This document shows positions 9,592-18,449 of a DNA stretch of 56,000 nucleotides, piece after piece. A program made the translations under genes and the position numbers. Source of the stretch: a filamentous cyanobacterium CCP2 (GTDB lineage: Bacteria; Cyanobacteriota; Cyanobacteriia; Elainellales; Elainellaceae); contig PVWD01000008.1 in NCBI GenBank assembly GCA_003003615.1, positions 1-56,000 on the forward strand, in the 5' to 3' direction. Under the pieces are notes generated by a model, which worked only from the letters and a program-made list of their open reading frames with translations, was not told where the DNA came from and searched no databases. The stretch's first letter is position 1. Each line of letters starts with the position of its first letter.

Positions 9592-9849
9592 TTATTCTTC
9601 ATTATTTTCTGCCCATCGTCTGGCATCATCACGCCGTTCTTCCAGTTTGCCGTCTTCTCGCAATTCATCGCGATGATCAATGATATCCTCGCCATCAATT
9701 CCCTCTTCTGCGATGTCGAAAATAGTTCTGGCAAGCAGTGGTGATGAAGTTTGATTTGGATCAACCTTGACGGTAGTAGAAGCTCCAACTAATGGTGCGA
9801 TTACTAGAATGGCGATCGCAACAATTCCTAGCAAGATAATCTGAGACAT
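9592..9849 (-). CDS. Small membrane-anchored acidic protein, 85 aa
   Basis: One hydrophobic helix at residues 4-24 (ILLGIVAIAILVIAPLVG) is followed by a strongly charged acidic tail (EEGIDGEDIIDHRDELRED). There is a good ribosome binding site: TAAGGAGTAAATC precedes the ATG on the minus strand. It leads the three-gene membrane set 9849-8005 and probably shares its transcript. Family not recognised. Confidence 0.5.
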   Translation of the reverse strand: MSQIILLGIVAIAILVIAPLVGASTTVKVDPNQTSSPLLARTIFDIAEEGIDGEDIIDHRDELREDGKLEERRDDARRWAENNEE

Positions 9850-9864
9850 GATTTACTCCTTAGG

Positions 9865-9960
9865 TTGGTAATTGGTAATTGGTGATTGGTAATCGGTAAT
9901 TGGTGATTGGTAATTGATAACGCTTGAAAGCTATTACCCATTACCCATTACCTATTACCG
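9865..9960. repeat. STRR heptanucleotide tandem repeat with an inverted companion
   Basis: Eight tandem 7-bp units of TTGGTAA and close variants run from 9865 to 9920. After a 13-base gap come four units of the complementary type (TTACCCA, TTACCTA) at 9934-9960. The two arms can pair into a long imperfect hairpin. Such short tandemly repeated heptamers are known in filamentous cyanobacteria. The stop codon of the minus-strand gene at 9955 lies inside the last unit, and the hairpin could act as its terminator. Confidence 0.85.
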
Positions 9961-11067
9961 AATTTCAAACGAATCAAGAAACTGACTGATATTCACCACA
10001 TCATCAGCACGAGCACCAACGCCATACAGCCGTTGACCTACTAAATAGAAATTAACCCCGACAATTTGTCCATCTTCAGTCGTGGCGACAAACGATCGAC
10101 CGGGATGACCATCCAATGAAATCTCTCTGCCGCTTTCAATCACGGCTTGAGGCTGTAGGCGTTCGACCAAATTGCTACCCAACTGTTCCAGTAAGGCATC
10201 CTCACCGCCCTGTAAATCATCAGCAGACACGTCGGTATAGGCGACAGCATAGGAATCGTTGGGAGCGGTGAAGCTGCGCGATTCGATCACTGTCCAGTTA
10301 AACTCTTTGCCAGTCCATGGAGTTATTTCGGTTTCCTCATCGGGAGCCATTGGCAAACTGACGCTGAAACCACCATCTTCTGACACATAGGGTTGCCAGG
10401 GTTCGATCGCAAACGAACTTACAAACTCTCCCACATTCTCCAGGCTGTCAGAGGTACTCATGACCGCATAGAGGCGTTGGTCGGCGAGAATCAGCCGCAA
10501 GACGGACAGTTGATTATTCTGAGTGCCAATGATTTCGCGAGTAGGATATCCATCCACTTCAATGGGTCTGCCGCGACCATTCAGGGCTGACCAGTTGAAC
10601 TCCTCAGCCAGGGTATTTTCGATACTGTCAATGGCGGCATTGGCTCCCAATTCGATCGCCTCTGGTGTTAAATCGGTGTAGGCAACGGCATAGAATCCGG
10701 TGTCGTCCTGAACGCGAAAAATTGTCCAGTCGGTTGATAGTCCCGCGATCGCAACAGAACGAGTGCGCGTTTCGGGTTCACTGGGGAACTGAGCCGAAAA
10801 CTGAGCTTCTTCGGAACCATATGGCTGCCAGTCGGTGATTTGGCTGATCAAAACTGGTTCTGCTGAATGGTCTTCGATCGGTTCAGAGGCATTCAAGGGA
10901 AATGTGAAGCCGATCGCCATGCAAAGGCTTGTTGTAACGACGTGTGTGAATTTCATAGTGGAAGCAAGGATACGTTGCTTGTGAGAAGGCGGTACTGCTG
11001 ACCATTGTTTTTGTTGCATCACGGCTGATATTTTATTGGTTGAAGTAGGTACATAATTTGATCTCAT
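9955..11067 (-). CDS. Secreted hypothetical protein with two tandem copies of one domain
   Basis: A 370-aa protein made of two related halves. One runs from WQPYGSEEAQFSAQFP to about residue 225. The other starts at WQPYVSEDGGFSVSLP. They share YAVAYTDL/YAVAYTDV, a GYPTRE/GHPGRS turn, a QRLYAV/QRLYGV strand and a closing SFAI/SFEI. A signal peptide fits a start at the internal ATG 10956 (MKFTHVV), leaving NASEP after cleavage. The listed start overlaps the upstream gene as ATGA, which favours coupling, so the start is undecided. The domain occurs in lipoprotein-like proteins of unknown function. Its stop codon lies in the STRR repeat. Confidence 0.6.
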   Translation of the reverse strand: MRSNYVPTSTNKISAVMQQKQWSAVPPSHKQRILASTMKFTHVVTTSLCMAIGFTFPLNASEPIEDHSAEPVLISQITDWQPYGSEEAQFSAQFPSEPETRTRSVAIAGLSTDWTIFRVQDDTGFYAVAYTDLTPEAIELGANAAIDSIENTLAEEFNWSALNGRGRPIEVDGYPTREIIGTQNNQLSVLRLILADQRLYAVMSTSDSLENVGEFVSSFAIEPWQPYVSEDGGFSVSLPMAPDEETEITPWTGKEFNWTVIESRSFTAPNDSYAVAYTDVSADDLQGGEDALLEQLGSNLVERLQPQAVIESGREISLDGHPGRSFVATTEDGQIVGVNFYLVGQRLYGVGARADDVVNISQFLDSFEIR

Positions 11068-11456
11068 AAAATGGATTGAAGTGCAGGCTGTTGTTGAGTT
11101 TTTTCCTCCAGTTCATAGGACTCTTCCAGTTCCTTGCTCAGGAAGTAGTTGAGAAATGTCCGAATCAGAGCGATCGCCCCTAGTTTTGCCAGAGCTTCCA
11201 GGGTAGGAGTTACCGTTGTGTTGAGGATGTCAGCTCCGAGTTGAAATTCCAGCGCGATCGCTAACCAGGCACCGAACCGCAGGCGCAGCTTCAGATAGGG
11301 AAGCGGAACGTTACGTCGTCGTCGAGTCGCTACAACCAATTGCAGGGTTCTGATCAAGCCAATCAATACACAAATGGCAGCGATCGCTTCCAACAACAGT
11401 CTCAGAATGGTGATAAAAGAATCTAAATATTGTTCTAGAGGTTCGACAAATTCCAT
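11064..11456 (-). CDS. DUF1622 family membrane protein
   Basis: A 130-aa inner-membrane protein with about three hydrophobic helices. The text FGAWLAIALEFQLGADILNT is the conserved core of DUF1622, placed between helices two and three. The ATG at 11456 begins MEFVEPLEQYL, as family members usually do; a GTG ten codons upstream (11486) is the alternative. It lies between a DUF202 membrane protein and the duplicated-domain secreted protein, whose start it overlaps. Function unknown. Confidence 0.75.
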   Translation of the reverse strand: MEFVEPLEQYLDSFITILRLLLEAIAAICVLIGLIRTLQLVVATRRRRNVPLPYLKLRLRFGAWLAIALEFQLGADILNTTVTPTLEALAKLGAIALIRTFLNYFLSKELEESYELEEKTQQQPALQSIL

Positions 11457-11503
11457 TACTAATTCTGAATCCCCTCTGTGTAACACTTTGTCTCTGTAGC
11501 GGT

Positions 11504-11956
11504 TCAGATCAACCGGACGATCAGCGATACCAGCGTGACGATGCCAATCAGCACCAGGAGCGTTGCCACCATGCTGGCAGGTGTCCAGGCTGGACGCTCT
11601 CCCAAACCTGCAATATCCCTGAATTCAGGACTCCACAGGTAGCGAATCATGGTTCGATATTCTCTCAATGCCACGAACACCGCTAATGTGCCAACCCCAA
11701 CTAGAGCCAGACTAACGGTGCGTGACCAGTTGATATCAACGAGGGCTGGATCCACCTCCTGGTCGCTGTTCAGTCCCTCAAAGAACTGAAAGATCGTGAA
11801 GCCAAAACCGATCATGGCGGTTCCGGTTCGCACCCAGGACATCAAAGTCCGTTCTGTGCTCAGGCGCGTTCGCAGCCAGGAGAAGTGGCTCTCTCTTTTG
11901 TCGAGAATGCTGGGTTTTACTGGGGGAGTGCCTCGATTGGGGGGAATGGCAGCCAT
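11504..11956 (-). CDS. DUF202 (YidH-like) membrane protein
   Basis: A 150-aa protein. The family signature LSTERTLMSWVRTGTAMIGF lies at about residues 31-50, followed by two more hydrophobic helices, the last at the C-terminus. This is the standard layout of DUF202/YidH small inner-membrane proteins. A good ribosome binding site (GGTGAC, 6 bases before the ATG) supports the start. It is first in a minus-strand run with the DUF1622 gene. In other organisms DUF202 domains occur in stress-related membrane proteins; no specific role can be given. Confidence 0.85.
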   Translation of the reverse strand: MAAIPPNRGTPPVKPSILDKRESHFSWLRTRLSTERTLMSWVRTGTAMIGFGFTIFQFFEGLNSDQEVDPALVDINWSRTVSLALVGVGTLAVFVALREYRTMIRYLWSPEFRDIAGLGERPAWTPASMVATLLVLIGIVTLVSLIVRLI

Positions 11957-12159
11957 AATATGTCACCTGGTGTTGTATTGCAAATTCATCGTGTTTTTCA
12001 CATCATCGTTTTTCTGTGGTTCTGAAGTGGGTTAAGAAAAAATCTCAACCCACTCCATTTGCTCATTGTGATGTGCTTAGTGGTCAGTTCCACTGGCAGT
12101 ATTGTTTAGCTTCTTCAGCCTGCTCGATCGCAGTGCAATGGCTGCGTGCCTATTTCCCG

Positions 12160-13683
12160 CTAGTCGCGGCTGGCTGTCAACTTCTCCAATGCCTGGTCGA
12201 TCGTGAAGCTAGCTGCCTTTTGTCGGGGCGGGAAGTCCTTAAACGTTTCCAGGAACTTGCTGACGATCGCCTGTGCCGCCATGATCCGATAACCCTTGTT
12301 CAGGTACCAATCCCAGTAGGTATTAGACGTAAAGTCGGCACGCTCAAAGGGGTCAGTTCGCAGGTTGTATAGCTTGGGAGAGCGCAGCACCGTGAATGGT
12401 TCCGCCCAGATCTGCAATGTTCCCGTACAGCGTTGCTCCATGAAGACCATCTTCCAGTTGCCATAGCGTAGTGCCACCAGATCGCCGTCATCACTGAAGT
12501 AGATCAAGCCTTCACGGGGGCTTTTTTCTTCTTGTCCGGTCAGGTAGGGCAGCAGGTTGAAGCCATCAATGTGAACCTTGAACGTTTTGTCGCCCGCTTG
12601 GTGTCCCTGCTTGCACTTCTCAACAATGTCGGGTTCGCCTGCTGCTGCCAGGAACGTGGGTAGCCAATCGTGGTGTTGGACAATCTCATTGGAAACCACC
12701 CCTGCCGGAATCTTGCCGGGCCAGCGCACCAGTAGCGGCACGCGGAATGCCCCCTCCCAGTTGGTAGCCTTCTCGCTGCGGAACGGGGTCATCGCTCCAT
12801 CGGGCCAGGTGTTCATGTGAGGACCGTTATCGGTGCTGTACATGACGAATGTGTCTTCGGTAATGCCCAGTTCGTCGAGCAGATTTAAGAGTTCACCGAC
12901 ATGCTTATCGTGGTCAATCATCGTATCGTGATAGGGCGATTGACCGTCGCCTGCTTGACCCAGGCTTTCTGGCTTCGTATGGGTCCGGAAGTGCATATGG
13001 GTCGTGTTAACCCAGCAGAAGAAGGGGTTACCCGCATTGTGCTGCCGCGTGATGTAGTCCTTGGCAGCGGCAACGAAGTCATCGTCGCAGGTCTCCATTC
13101 GCTTCCGGGTCAGCGGACCAGTGTCCTCGATTTTCTGCTTGCCCACTCTGCCCCAGCGTGGCTGTTCAGTTGGGTCGTCGGCGTCGGTTGCCCAGCAGCG
13201 CAGTACGCCACGTGGACCGAATTTCTCCTTGAATTTGGGATCTTTCGGATAGTCAGGATCTTCAGGGTCTTCTTCAGCGTTGAGATGATAGAGGTTGCCG
13301 AAGAACTCATCGAACCCGTGTACGGTCGGCAGGAACTTGTTCAGATCGCCGAAATGGTTCTTACCGAATTGACCCGTGGCGTAACCCAGCGGTTTGAGTA
13401 GCTCGGCGATCGTTGGGTCTTCTGCCTGCAATCCGATCGGCGCACCAGGCACCCCCACCTTCGAGAGTCCGGTTCTAAAGACGCTCTGCCCGGTGAGGAA
13501 AGCCGCACGTCCCGCTGTACAGGACTGCTCACCATAGGAATCGGTGAACATCATGCCTTCTTTGGCAAGGCGATCGATGTTGGGGGTTTTGTAGCCCATT
13601 GTGCCGTGGCTGTAGCACGAGAGGTTCCAGATACCGATGTCATCTCCCCAGATTACGAGGATATTCGGTTTACCGTTAGGCAT
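12160..13683 (-). CDS. Arylsulfatase-type sulfatase
   Basis: A 507-aa type I sulfatase of the alkaline phosphatase superfamily, which hydrolyses sulfate esters using Ca2+ and a formylglycine. The N-terminal metal site is D14-D15 in IWGDDIG. The modification motif is C55-T-A-G-R59 in EQSCTAGRAAFLTGQ, a cysteine-type C-x-A-x-R form. A conserved second metal region reads MYSTDNGPH. A matching formylglycine-generating enzyme is encoded 7 kb away at the other end of the same co-directional cluster. No signal peptide is seen, so it is probably cytoplasmic. The ribosome binding site AAGGAG 9 bases before the ATG is clear. Substrate unknown. Confidence 0.9.
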   Translation of the reverse strand: MPNGKPNILVIWGDDIGIWNLSCYSHGTMGYKTPNIDRLAKEGMMFTDSYGEQSCTAGRAAFLTGQSVFRTGLSKVGVPGAPIGLQAEDPTIAELLKPLGYATGQFGKNHFGDLNKFLPTVHGFDEFFGNLYHLNAEEDPEDPDYPKDPKFKEKFGPRGVLRCWATDADDPTEQPRWGRVGKQKIEDTGPLTRKRMETCDDDFVAAAKDYITRQHNAGNPFFCWVNTTHMHFRTHTKPESLGQAGDGQSPYHDTMIDHDKHVGELLNLLDELGITEDTFVMYSTDNGPHMNTWPDGAMTPFRSEKATNWEGAFRVPLLVRWPGKIPAGVVSNEIVQHHDWLPTFLAAAGEPDIVEKCKQGHQAGDKTFKVHIDGFNLLPYLTGQEEKSPREGLIYFSDDGDLVALRYGNWKMVFMEQRCTGTLQIWAEPFTVLRSPKLYNLRTDPFERADFTSNTYWDWYLNKGYRIMAAQAIVSKFLETFKDFPPRQKAASFTIDQALEKLTASRD

Positions 13684-13813
13684 AGGTTAAATCTCCTTGT
13701 TGGCATTCAGGTTGATGTTCAGATAAAAACTCTAGATCTATTCAGTTTTTAATGGCGGTTAGTCTCCTCCCGCAATTCGTAATTTCTGTTTACTCAGGTT
13801 TCTGTACAAAATT

Positions 13814-14821
13814 TCAAAACACCTGCTTCCAGTCGTTCTTAATGCTGACGACATTCCAGCCGTTTGTCTGTGCCGCGTTCAAGGAAGCGTTGTCGGATTC
13901 CTGATAGGCAAATTCCCGCTGGGCATCGTCATGGTTAATCAAAAGCTGGAATGAGGCACCGGGTCGTCCCTGCGAGTAGGTGAGCATGGCAATATCGCCG
14001 CCCGATCGCTCATTTCCAGCGGCAAACACCGGACGCTTGCCAATGTGCAAATCAATCCCAACAGGTTTTCCTGTTTTGTCATTGTTCCGACCCAGTTCAG
14101 GTAAACGCCAGATCGTTGCCTTGCCGTCCTGCTCGATGAATTCAGTTTTGATACTGCTGCCAATCACCTGCTGTGGAGGAATGCCATAGAACTGCTGGGA
14201 AATTACCCGCATAAAATCAATGCCGCCTCCCGAACAAATCCAGGTTTGGAATTCGTTAGCCCGCAGGTACTCCAGCAACTCGACCATCGGCTTGTAGGTG
14301 ACTTGCGTATAAGGCACTCCCAGCGTGGGATGCACACCCGTTTCAAAGAACGATCGCACCTCCTGCTCAAATTGCTCCTGAGTCATATTGGCGTGGGTAG
14401 CGGCGAGCAGTTCCATGATTGCCTCTTCACCGGCTTGCTTGAAATACTCCACATCTCCTGTCAGCGCTGCTTGAAAGGGCTGTCTCTGATTCAGAGAAGG
14501 GTCTGCCGCTGCCATTTCTTTTAGCCTTGCCAGGACGAACATTCCCTGGACGACGGGCTGTTCTGCCCAGAGGGTGCCGTCGTTGTCAAAAGTGGCAATC
14601 CGGTCTTCAACAGGTACAAAGTCGGGACTGTCGGTGGTTGTGACGCGGGAGACAAACTCGACGATCGCCTGTTTCGTTGCGCCATCATTCCACGAAGGCA
14701 GCGGATCGGATGGAGCCATTTGAGCCGGAGTGGAGCCAGTCAACCCACCCAGCCAAACCACTGCGGTTGTGATGAATGCTAATAGCAATAGGTAAATCTG
14801 TTTCATGCTTTTAAGACGCAT
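13814..14821 (-). CDS. HAD-family phosphatase with N-terminal signal/anchor
   Basis: A haloacid-dehalogenase-superfamily hydrolase, 335 aa. A hydrophobic N-terminus (residues 8-28) points to export or anchoring. Motif I is D79-N-D81 in IATFDNDGTLW, motif II the ICSGGG stretch and motif IV the FAAGNERSGGDIAML region. It is clearly paralogous to the gene at 19425-20372, which has the same SWN-G-KA-I--FV-RVTT lead-in but no signal. The start at 14821 was chosen over 14890 because GAGGT lies 7 bases upstream and the longer form would overlap the previous gene. It probably removes phosphate from a small molecule of the cluster's pathway. Confidence 0.8.
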   Translation of the reverse strand: MRLKSMKQIYLLLLAFITTAVVWLGGLTGSTPAQMAPSDPLPSWNDGATKQAIVEFVSRVTTTDSPDFVPVEDRIATFDNDGTLWAEQPVVQGMFVLARLKEMAAADPSLNQRQPFQAALTGDVEYFKQAGEEAIMELLAATHANMTQEQFEQEVRSFFETGVHPTLGVPYTQVTYKPMVELLEYLRANEFQTWICSGGGIDFMRVISQQFYGIPPQQVIGSSIKTEFIEQDGKATIWRLPELGRNNDKTGKPVGIDLHIGKRPVFAAGNERSGGDIAMLTYSQGRPGASFQLLINHDDAQREFAYQESDNASLNAAQTNGWNVVSIKNDWKQVF

Positions 14822-14831
14822 ATCAAGCACC

Positions 14832-15959
14832 TCAACCTCCTGGAAACAGCAATGTCGTTTGAAACCGCAACGTCCAATCAGCTCCGGCATCGGGGCGCAC
14901 TACGTTATAGAAACCTCCTAAGGCAAACTGCACAGGCTGCCGCCCGAACACGACCAGTTTGCTGACCGTTAAGCCAACGGGCACTGTCCATTTGTCCTCG
15001 TTTTCTGCATTCCAGTTGGCGGTGATCGTTGGTGCTGAACTGATCGTCCAGCCCTGCGGCAAGCTGTAACTGACAAACGGTTGCAACAGGAATTGGCTGA
15101 CTTCGGGACGATCCTCGTCTCCAGCAAACGACCAGAGTTGATTAGCTAACACGCCATATTGCCAATTCCCGCTCCTGACCACCGCTACGCCAGTTGGTCC
15201 AGCACTCCAGCGACCAGTTCCCAGCACGTCATTGGTTGCGGTTGGGAAGGAAAAGACGGGACCGATCCCCCAGGTAATGTTGCTATCCGTTTGTGGAACG
15301 AAGAAGAATGACGGGTTAATATCTCCCAAGCCAAACACCGAGCCGCCTGACTCTAATACCGGAGTTACAACCCCATTGGTTTCTACGGTATCTACATCCA
15401 CCGTCGGCTGCAAAATCAGTGGGGTAACGATGCGGCTGATCAGCAGCAAGTCGTCACTCAGTTCGATGGGAATCACAGGCTGAACATTCAGCACATATTG
15501 CGTCTGGTCGAACGATCCGACGTTGAAATTAACGTTGTGTTGCAACGGAATGCTGATTAAATTGGCGATCGGATTCTGGGCTTGCTGCGCTAAATTCCCA
15601 ACCCCTGCTTCAGCGGGTGCTGGCTCTGCTGGCGTGACATCTGGCTCGCTCTGTGCCACTTGAATGACAGGCAGAAAATCGCCTGGGGTGTGCGATCGAG
15701 ATAGCTGATCAGATTCCCCCTTCAGATCAGCAGCGGCGGTGCTAATCGCACTATCTAGTGGAGCAGGTTGAGGTTCCGAAGCAGGCTCTTCAGAGGGAGT
15801 AATGATCTGAGCCAGTTCAGGCAAGACCATAGTTTGCACAGATAGGTCTGTTTTGATGCTTTCTGCCTTCTCTCCAGCCAGCGCGATCGATGGGCTAAAC
15901 AGAAGTGTCAACACCAGCGCGGAAATGGTTGATACGCAATCGCTAACTCGATCGTTCAT
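14832..15959 (-). CDS. Outer-membrane beta-barrel protein
   Basis: A 375-aa protein with a signal peptide ending near SIALAGEK. A low-complexity Pro/Glu/Ala linker follows (about residues 50-125). Then come about 250 residues of alternating short amphipathic strands ending in an aromatic (FQTTLLFPGG), typical of an outer-membrane barrel. The pattern LISIPLQHNVNFNVG...LNVQPVIPI is shared with proteins often mislabelled neuromedin U. It sits inside the sulfatase cluster, 10 bases from the secreted HAD phosphatase. It may provide the entry channel for the substrate; that role is inferred from position only. Confidence 0.65.
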   Translation of the reverse strand: MNDRVSDCVSTISALVLTLLFSPSIALAGEKAESIKTDLSVQTMVLPELAQIITPSEEPASEPQPAPLDSAISTAAADLKGESDQLSRSHTPGDFLPVIQVAQSEPDVTPAEPAPAEAGVGNLAQQAQNPIANLISIPLQHNVNFNVGSFDQTQYVLNVQPVIPIELSDDLLLISRIVTPLILQPTVDVDTVETNGVVTPVLESGGSVFGLGDINPSFFFVPQTDSNITWGIGPVFSFPTATNDVLGTGRWSAGPTGVAVVRSGNWQYGVLANQLWSFAGDEDRPEVSQFLLQPFVSYSLPQGWTISSAPTITANWNAENEDKWTVPVGLTVSKLVVFGRQPVQFALGGFYNVVRPDAGADWTLRFQTTLLFPGG

Positions 15960-16000
15960 TAATCTCTCACTTTGTATCTTTCACATTCGGTTTTCTCCGT

Positions 16001-16981
16001 TCAACTCACGGGCTGCACTTCAGGAAATTTGTATGTGCCGTCGAGAATTTCTTTGCGCGGGCGATAGAGCCGCACCCAATAGTTCCATCCTTCGGTGATG
16101 GGAATGCAGTTTGGAACTGTGCCGTCGCATCCACCAAACTGAATCGTCACCGAGCCATCCGCGTCCCTCTTTGCCGTGACGTTGTTAATCGAGTAGGAAT
16201 TCTGCTCGTTCTTGTGGAAATAGCCGTCGGCACCGTAAACGCTGATCGACCAGAAGCCGTCCACCGGCACGTCATCTTTGACCGTCAGTTGATGCACCGT
16301 CTTGCCATCATTCTTGGGTGGAATGACCGTCAGGTAGGTTGCATTTTCTTCCGAATTTCCGCCCCAGCCGGTGGCGGTTCCAATTAAGTGCCGTTCCGGA
16401 TCAACTTTTCCTCTCGCGCCAAACATTCCCTTGGTATCTGGAATACTTGCGGCACGTTTGATCAACTCGTCACGCACCTGTTTCTGGCTGATCAAGTCCC
16501 AGTTTGGAACTTCAAAACTGCCGGGACTTTGCTGTTCGATTTTTATCGCATCCTGCAACGCATGCACTTTCTCAATGTCTGCCGAGTCGCTTGGGTCAAC
16601 GAACGTACGTATACCAAGGAGGATGTAACGAGTCTCGATGTCTCCCTTGGAAAAGGTGAACGTCCCTGGCGCATAAACAGTGGTAACAATGTAATGATCT
16701 TCATCGATCACTTGCAAGGACATAAACCGCTTGCCAGAATCGGGCAGTGTGACCGTTACAGGTCCGGCTTCGAGATCAAAAACCCCTGCCGAATACAGCG
16801 TGTCACGATTCGCACGGATAACTGCCTGGTTTTCGATCGGCATCACTTCAAATTCGTGATGCAATTTGCCGATGCCGGGGTCCCTGGCTCGAGTGCTGAA
16901 ATACATATCGGTTTCAGCACGTACAAAGTTTTCTTCAGTAACCTGTATCGGTTCGCCGATCGCGGCTGATTGTGCAGTCAT
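16001..16981 (-). CDS. DUF1254/DUF1214 domain protein, short form
   Basis: A 326-aa protein with an N-terminal DUF1254 part (VIRANRDTLYSAGVFDLEAG, about residues 52-72) and a C-terminal DUF1214 part (VDGFWSISVYGADGYF through the end). This two-domain layout is common in bacteria and has no established activity. No signal peptide is present. A clear ribosome binding site (AAGGAGC, 9 bases upstream) fixes the start. It lies 18 bases from the longer DUF1254 gene, almost certainly on the same transcript. Function cannot be given. Confidence 0.8.
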   Translation of the reverse strand: MTAQSAAIGEPIQVTEENFVRAETDMYFSTRARDPGIGKLHHEFEVMPIENQAVIRANRDTLYSAGVFDLEAGPVTVTLPDSGKRFMSLQVIDEDHYIVTTVYAPGTFTFSKGDIETRYILLGIRTFVDPSDSADIEKVHALQDAIKIEQQSPGSFEVPNWDLISQKQVRDELIKRAASIPDTKGMFGARGKVDPERHLIGTATGWGGNSEENATYLTVIPPKNDGKTVHQLTVKDDVPVDGFWSISVYGADGYFHKNEQNSYSINNVTAKRDADGSVTIQFGGCDGTVPNCIPITEGWNYWVRLYRPRKEILDGTYKFPEVQPVS

Positions 16982-16999
16982 ATTTTCTTGCTCCTTTGA

Positions 17000-18364
17000 T
17001 TAACTGATCGGCTCAATGTCTGGTAGCGTCCATGTCTTGTCAAATAGCGGCTTCTCCGGACCGTAGAAGCGGAACAGGACCTCGAACTGTCGCTGCGGGT
17101 CGATCGGCACAAGGTTGGTTTCCTTGCCCGCTGGTGCCTTTGCCGCGAAGTAGATGTCTATCGAGCCGTCGGCATTCTTTTGAAGGTCTGAGATGGTGGA
17201 GGCGCGGCTGTTGCGCGACATCCCACGGATCAGCGCGTGGGTTTCGCGGTCATACGCTGTTGCCGACCAATACTGTTGCACTGGCGCGTTGGGCGGAACG
17301 GTCAGTCGATAGGTGTATTTACCGTCCAGTTGATTGCCTGCGCTGTCGCTGAACGACATCAGGTAGTACTGACCCGCGCCCAGATGCTTTGCGCTGAAGT
17401 AGCCCATCGCATAGGATGTCGCTCGCTTGTCTACGGGATAGCTGTTCGGATCGGCAAAGCCCGTCCCCATGCCCGTGACCACATCCATCGAGGCTGGCAC
17501 CGCCCAGTGCGTGCCCTCGTTGAATGGCGGGACGAACAGAGCGGCGTACTGTAGATCGATCGCCGCTCGCGCCTCGAGGGCAGCTTCATCGAAGATCGCT
17601 TTTGTTTTCTCATCGGGATCGAACGGCTTGCCCTTCTCGATCCCGATAGATTTCAGAAGGTCGATCATGACCTTGTCTCGTGTCAGCCACGGCTCGACCT
17701 GTATGAAGCTGTGGAGCGACTCGAAGAAACGCCATCCATACGGGATTGTGGCATCGAAGACCTTATCGTACACGTCAACGTAGACGGTTGAATCGGGTGT
17801 TGTCCCAAGCGGATAGATCTTGATTTTCTTCCCATACTCCACCGCAGCGGCAATATCGGCATCGCTGCGGCTTTTGAAGTTAGACCGCAGAATCACAAAG
17901 CCCTGAAATGTATCCGAGGGAAGCACGATGTATTCATCGGGCGCTTTGTCTGTATACCCCGGCGGAGTGATGAGATACTTGCCGCCCTTGCCCTTATCGG
18001 CACCCGCTGGCCCGACATCTTCCAACGCATTCTGCCATGAGTTGTCGATGCTGCCCACGATCACGGCATCGGACTCTGCCGCCGGGATCTCCAGAACGAT
18101 CGGCCCATTCCGCGTGTCATAAAAAGGGTTTAAGTAGATTGTGTCGGGATTGGGGGTGAGCGTTTGGTTTTTCGAATTTACCGGCTGCGACCAGTAGATC
18201 ATCTGATTCGCCTTCCCACCGTTGTCGATCGCCGCCCTGAGCATGCGATCGAAATTGACCGCTGGCATTCCCCAGATCACGGCTTCGACGGCACGACGGT
18301 ATATCATGCGATCGACCAAATCATCTGCGCTCAATGGTTCTGTCCTTTTTGGTTGTGTTTGCAT
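17000..18364 (-). CDS. DUF1254/DUF1214 domain protein, long form
   Basis: A 454-aa protein from the ATG at 18364 (MQTQPKRTEP). Upstream in-frame codons to 18508 look like untranslated leader and would overlap the previous gene. DUF1254 covers AVEAVIWGMPAVNFDRMLRA and the NPDTIYLNPFYDTR region. DUF1214 covers the C-terminal third (YQYGMSFSD-like LMSFSDSAGNQLDG, then YWSATAYDRETHALI). It is paralogous to the next gene and overlaps none. Such pairs are often found with transporters and hydrolases. Activity unknown. Confidence 0.8.
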   Translation of the reverse strand: MQTQPKRTEPLSADDLVDRMIYRRAVEAVIWGMPAVNFDRMLRAAIDNGGKANQMIYWSQPVNSKNQTLTPNPDTIYLNPFYDTRNGPIVLEIPAAESDAVIVGSIDNSWQNALEDVGPAGADKGKGGKYLITPPGYTDKAPDEYIVLPSDTFQGFVILRSNFKSRSDADIAAAVEYGKKIKIYPLGTTPDSTVYVDVYDKVFDATIPYGWRFFESLHSFIQVEPWLTRDKVMIDLLKSIGIEKGKPFDPDEKTKAIFDEAALEARAAIDLQYAALFVPPFNEGTHWAVPASMDVVTGMGTGFADPNSYPVDKRATSYAMGYFSAKHLGAGQYYLMSFSDSAGNQLDGKYTYRLTVPPNAPVQQYWSATAYDRETHALIRGMSRNSRASTISDLQKNADGSIDIYFAAKAPAGKETNLVPIDPQRQFEVLFRFYGPEKPLFDKTWTLPDIEPIS

Positions 18365-18449
18365 TGCTTCTAATCCCTGTTGAGAAGATTCTTTTTGTCG
18401 CACTAGGTGTTTCAGCCTGGCTTCATCTGTGCTGCTGGCTTTAATGCAA

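Noticed and set aside
12901-13401. Plus-strand frame of 166 codons within the sulfatase region
   Set aside because: Antisense to a well-supported sulfatase gene, with no ribosome binding site or recognisable motif.
16388-17554. Plus-strand frames opposite the DUF1254 genes (16388-16969, 17032-17352, 17237-17554)
   Set aside because: Shadows of well-supported minus-strand genes, with no protein-like composition.
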